Source: Phycisphaerae bacterium (GTDB lineage: Bacteria > Planctomycetota > Phycisphaerae > Phycisphaerales > UBA1924). From it: a stretch of 64,000 nt of DNA. Below, in pieces: positions 61,556 through 64,000 of this stretch. The notes under the pieces are model-generated. The model ran no database searches, was not told the origin of the DNA, and was given only the letters and a program-made list of their open reading frames with translations. Every line of letters begins with the position of its first letter. The stretch's first letter is position 1. A program made the position numbers and the translations under genes. Location: positions 1-64,000 of the forward strand of contig JAUIHS010000022.1 in the NCBI GenBank assembly GCA_030432255.1, read 5' to 3'.

Positions 61556-63625
61556 TCACTTCTCAAACTTCTCCCGCACCGTCTCATCCCCACGAGTCGC
61601 ATACTCACGCTGCAACCCCTCGACAAACTCGTTCACATCCATCTCGCCCAGGTTCTGCTGAATGCCGAACGCGCGCACACTCACCTTGCGGCTCTCAGCG
61701 TCCCGCGGCCCCACAATCGCCAGGTACGGGATCTTCTCCGCCGCGCCTTCCTTGATCTTCGCCTTCATGTGACCATTGCCCAGATCCGCGGTCGCTCGCA
61801 GACCCGCGGCCTTCAGCATCCCGGCAACCTCCGCCGCGTAGTCGTTCGTCTTCTCCGAAATCGGAATCACGCGAACCTGCTCCGGGCTCAGCCACACCGG
61901 GAACGCGCCGGCGAAGTGTTCAATCAGCGTCGCCACGAACCGCTCGAATGAACCGAAGGGCGCGCGGTGAATCATCACCGGATGGTGCGACTGGTTGTCG
62001 GCGCCGATGTAACTCAGCTCGAAACGCTGCGGCAACTGGTAATCCACCTGCACCGTCCCCAACTGCCACTCACGCCCAATGACATCCTTCACCACGAAGT
62101 CGATCTTCGGTCCGTAGAACGCCGCCTCGCCCGGCTCCTCGCTGAAGGGCACGCCGAGCTTCTCGGCCGCTTCACGGCACGCGGCCTCCGCCTGGTCCCA
62201 GTCGTTCGGATCACCCACGAACTTCGACGCATCCGGATCGCGCAGACCCACGCGCACGCGGTACTCCGTCATGTTCAGCTTCGAGAAGATCTTCTGCACC
62301 AGGCTGATGCATCCCATGATCTCGTCAGCCACCTGGTCCGGCAGGCAGAAGAGGTGCGCATCATCCTGCGTGAAGCAGCGCACGCGCGTCATGCCGTTCA
62401 ACTCACCTGACTGCTCCCAGCGATACACAGTGCCGAACTCGGCAAGACGCACCGGGAGGTCGCGGTAGCTTCGCGGCTGGCTCTTGAAGATCCGGATGTG
62501 ATGCGGACAGTTCATCGGTCGGAGCATGAAGCCGTCAATCTGGCCCTCTGTCATCCGGTTCGCCAGTTCGCCGCACGAACACCCTTCGTCCGCCAGCGCA
62601 CTGATCGTCTCGCGATCAACCATCGGCGTGAACTGCGAGTCCTGGTAGTAGGGGAAGTGGCCGCTGGTGCGATACAGGTCCAGCTTCCCGATGTGCGGGG
62701 TGTACACCTGGAAGTACCCCTGCTTGCGCAACTCAATCGCAATGAAGTCCTGCAACTCGTTCCGGATGATGGCGCCCTTCGGGGTCCACAGCACCATGCC
62801 CTGCCCGACCATCTCATCGATGTGGAACAGGTGCAGTTGCCTTCCGAGCACGCGATGGTCGCGCTTCTTCGCTTCCTCGAGCAATTCGAGGTGGCGATTC
62901 AGGTCCTTCTTCGACGGGAACGCGATCCCGTACACACGCGTCAGCGAATCCGAGGTCTCATCGCCGTGCCAGTACGCACTCGCCAGCGACATCACCTTGA
63001 ATGCGCCGATCCGACCCGTCGACGGCACGTGCGGCCCACGACACAGATCCTCCCAGTCATGACTCGGCTCGCCCGTCACGTACCATGACAGCTTGTCCGA
63101 ACCCGCTTCGACCGCACGCTGCGCGTTGTCAAGCTTGTACTTGCTCCCCTCGGACTCCAGCTTCGCCATCCCTTCACCAACCGGCATCTCGTACCGGGTG
63201 AACGGACGATCTTCCTTCACAATCGCCGCCATCTCCTTCTCGATCAATTCGAAGTCATCAGAAGAGAGCGGGCGATCGTCCGGGAAGTGGATGTCGTAGT
63301 AGAAGCCGGTGTCCAGCGGCGGTCCGTACACCAGTTGAGCTTCCGGCACCACGCGCTGAATCGCCTCCGCCATGACGTGGGCCGCGGAGTGACGAATCAG
63401 GAACATCGCATCGTCATCCAGTTGCTTGTCCCGGGTCCGCTCCGTCACGATGGCGAGTTCGCAATCCTCGTCGAGCGTGGTGCCGAGGTCGGCAAGCTGA
63501 CCGTTGATCTTGCAGCCCAGAGCCGCCTGGGCCAGCCGCGGCCCGATGGACTCGGCGACCTGGAAGGCGCTGACTGGCTGATCGAAGGACTTCACGGAAC
63601 CGTCTGGGAGGGTGATGGCGGGCAT
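61556..63625 (-). CDS. thrS: Threonine-tRNA ligase (ThrS)
   Basis: The start at ATG 63625 gives 689 residues; an in-frame TTG at 63643 is weaker. Domains in order are TGS (ITLPDGSVKSFDQPVSAFQV), second additional editing domain with HSAAHVMAEAIQ and HDWEDLCRGPHVPSTGRIG, class II catalytic core (YYQDSQFTPMVD, FMLRPMNCPHHIRIFKS, RVRCFTQDDAHLFC, IHRAPFGSFERFVATLIEHF) and a C-terminal anticodon-binding domain. It charges tRNA-Thr and edits mischarged serine. The leader upstream carries a terminator with an alternative antiterminator and a short Thr-containing frame, so transcription attenuation is likely. Confidence 0.95.
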   Translation of the reverse strand: MPAITLPDGSVKSFDQPVSAFQVAESIGPRLAQAALGCKINGQLADLGTTLDEDCELAIVTERTRDKQLDDDAMFLIRHSAAHVMAEAIQRVVPEAQLVYGPPLDTGFYYDIHFPDDRPLSSDDFELIEKEMAAIVKEDRPFTRYEMPVGEGMAKLESEGSKYKLDNAQRAVEAGSDKLSWYVTGEPSHDWEDLCRGPHVPSTGRIGAFKVMSLASAYWHGDETSDSLTRVYGIAFPSKKDLNRHLELLEEAKKRDHRVLGRQLHLFHIDEMVGQGMVLWTPKGAIIRNELQDFIAIELRKQGYFQVYTPHIGKLDLYRTSGHFPYYQDSQFTPMVDRETISALADEGCSCGELANRMTEGQIDGFMLRPMNCPHHIRIFKSQPRSYRDLPVRLAEFGTVYRWEQSGELNGMTRVRCFTQDDAHLFCLPDQVADEIMGCISLVQKIFSKLNMTEYRVRVGLRDPDASKFVGDPNDWDQAEAACREAAEKLGVPFSEEPGEAAFYGPKIDFVVKDVIGREWQLGTVQVDYQLPQRFELSYIGADNQSHHPVMIHRAPFGSFERFVATLIEHFAGAFPVWLSPEQVRVIPISEKTNDYAAEVAGMLKAAGLRATADLGNGHMKAKIKEGAAEKIPYLAIVGPRDAESRKVSVRAFGIQQNLGEMDVNEFVEGLQREYATRGDETVREKFEK

Positions 63626-63648
63626 GGTGGGGGCTTTGCTCAAGGGGT

Positions 63649-63729
63649 TCAGGGGGCAGAAGACGCATGGTAACTGGATCGGCAGGTCACGAAAAAACCC
63701 GGCCTGAGGGGCCGGGTCGTCATGGTCAT
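63649..63729 (-). CDS. Possible thrS leader peptide
   Basis: A 26-codon frame opens with ATG ACC ATG ACG ACC, coding Met-Thr-Met-Thr-Thr, and ends 23 bp before thrS. Three threonine codons lie just before the terminator stem, where a stalled ribosome would affect folding. No strong ribosome-binding site is seen, and only three threonine codons are present, so this remains tentative. Confidence 0.35.
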   Translation of the reverse strand: MTMTTRPLRPGFFVTCRSSYHASSAP

Positions 63730-63751
63730 GAGAATGATCGGCCGCCTCAGG
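63691..63751 (-). promoter_or_regulatory. thrS leader: terminator with competing antiterminator
   Basis: On the minus strand the terminator stem ACCCGGCC/GGCCGGGT (plus arms 63697-63704 and 63710-63717) is followed by six T. Upstream, CCTGAGGCGGCC (plus 63740-63751) can pair almost perfectly with GGCCCCTCAGG inside the terminator (plus 63703-63713), giving a mutually exclusive antiterminator. The site lies 72 bp before the thrS start. Confidence 0.65.
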
Positions 63752-64000
63752 TGGGGTGGTTGGTCGGAGTCGTCAGAGTCGTGTTGGCGGTGATCATGGG
63801 CGGAATGGTACCGGGTGCGATGACGAAGTGCCAGCATCACGCGGCCGACGCTGCCTCCGCGCGCCGGAACCCTCCGGCGCCAATGCTGTTAGGGCAACAA
63901 CAGGTACGCAGGCGAACCCAACTCCCAGTTTCTGCCTCCACTCACGCCACGCACCCGCCTATCACTCTCTCTGCAACTGGCGGTGCGGAGGTCGCCCTGC
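63752..64000. other. Region upstream of the thrS leader
   Basis: No convincing gene, RNA or hairpin was recognised in the last 249 bp. It probably contains the thrS promoter, but no clear -35/-10 pair stands out. Confidence 0.4.

Overview
The window looks like chromosomal DNA of a marine-type planctomycete, most likely of the class Phycisphaerae. The DNA is GC-rich. Many very large secreted proteins end in the duplicated calcium-loop tail typical of that group (D-x-N-x-D-G-x-V-D-F-x-D-L-N-x-L-L-x-x-W-G, dockerin type I-like). One protein carries a Phycisphaerales-style C-terminal sorting tail (P-T-P-G-A-A, hydrophobic stretch, R-R-R-R). This assignment is inferred from protein style; no rRNA or other phylogenetic marker RNA was seen.

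Layout. 1-4320: end of a dockerin protein, a secreted parallel beta-helix protein, a frameshifted lipoprotein hydrolase and a dockerin protein closed by a strong terminator. 4391-12786: accessory-looking material. A LysM/peptidoglycan-binding protein is paired with a 641-residue protein that has a hydrophobic core. After two secreted proteins comes a three-gene minus-strand unit: helical protein, lipoprotein, patatin phospholipase. 13035-35074: four giant minus-strand secreted proteins of about 1,440-1,530 residues (zinc metalloprotease, subtilisin with two beta-helix modules, sugar dehydrogenase with P-domains and a cytochrome c motif, second giant subtilisin). They are interrupted by an HDOD regulator, surE, a PIN/AbrB toxin-antitoxin pair and a small unknown gene. 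35269-42146: tRNA-Ser(UGA), an HD-GYP phosphodiesterase behind a heptanucleotide tandem repeat, a third subtilisin, and two overlapping M14 carboxypeptidase-family genes, the first without catalytic residues. 42113-51181: TetR regulator with twin operators and thioredoxin, a dockerin esterase, a DUF2339 membrane protein, a fasciclin-ECF sigma-anti-sigma operon, VanZ-like protein and ParA. 51395-63751: an HDOD protein without HD residues, recO, a three-gene hydrolase/GH3/fusion-ligase operon, a bifunctional nuclease, truD, a HAD hydrolase, and thrS behind a probable transcription attenuator.

How it works together. Much of the region encodes extracellular polymer breakdown. It holds three subtilisins, a metalloprotease, carboxypeptidase-family proteins, an esterase and a sugar dehydrogenase. 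Nine proteins carry dockerin-like sequence, one of them as two separated half-repeats, yet no cohesin was recognised here. Their display partner must be elsewhere, or the tail has another role. The HD-GYP and HDOD proteins suggest nearby second-messenger control.

Most unusual candidates: (1) the operon at 53560-58829, joining a GH3-type acyl-amide synthetase to a single protein that fuses an alpha/beta hydrolase, a DedA membrane domain and an ATP-grasp ligase; (2) the patatin/lipoprotein/helical-protein unit; (3) the LysM plus hydrophobic-core pair; (4) the active/inactive carboxypeptidase pair; (5) the fasciclin-ECF-anti-sigma operon resembling mycobacterial SigK/RskA; (6) the thrS leader with competing terminator and antiterminator.
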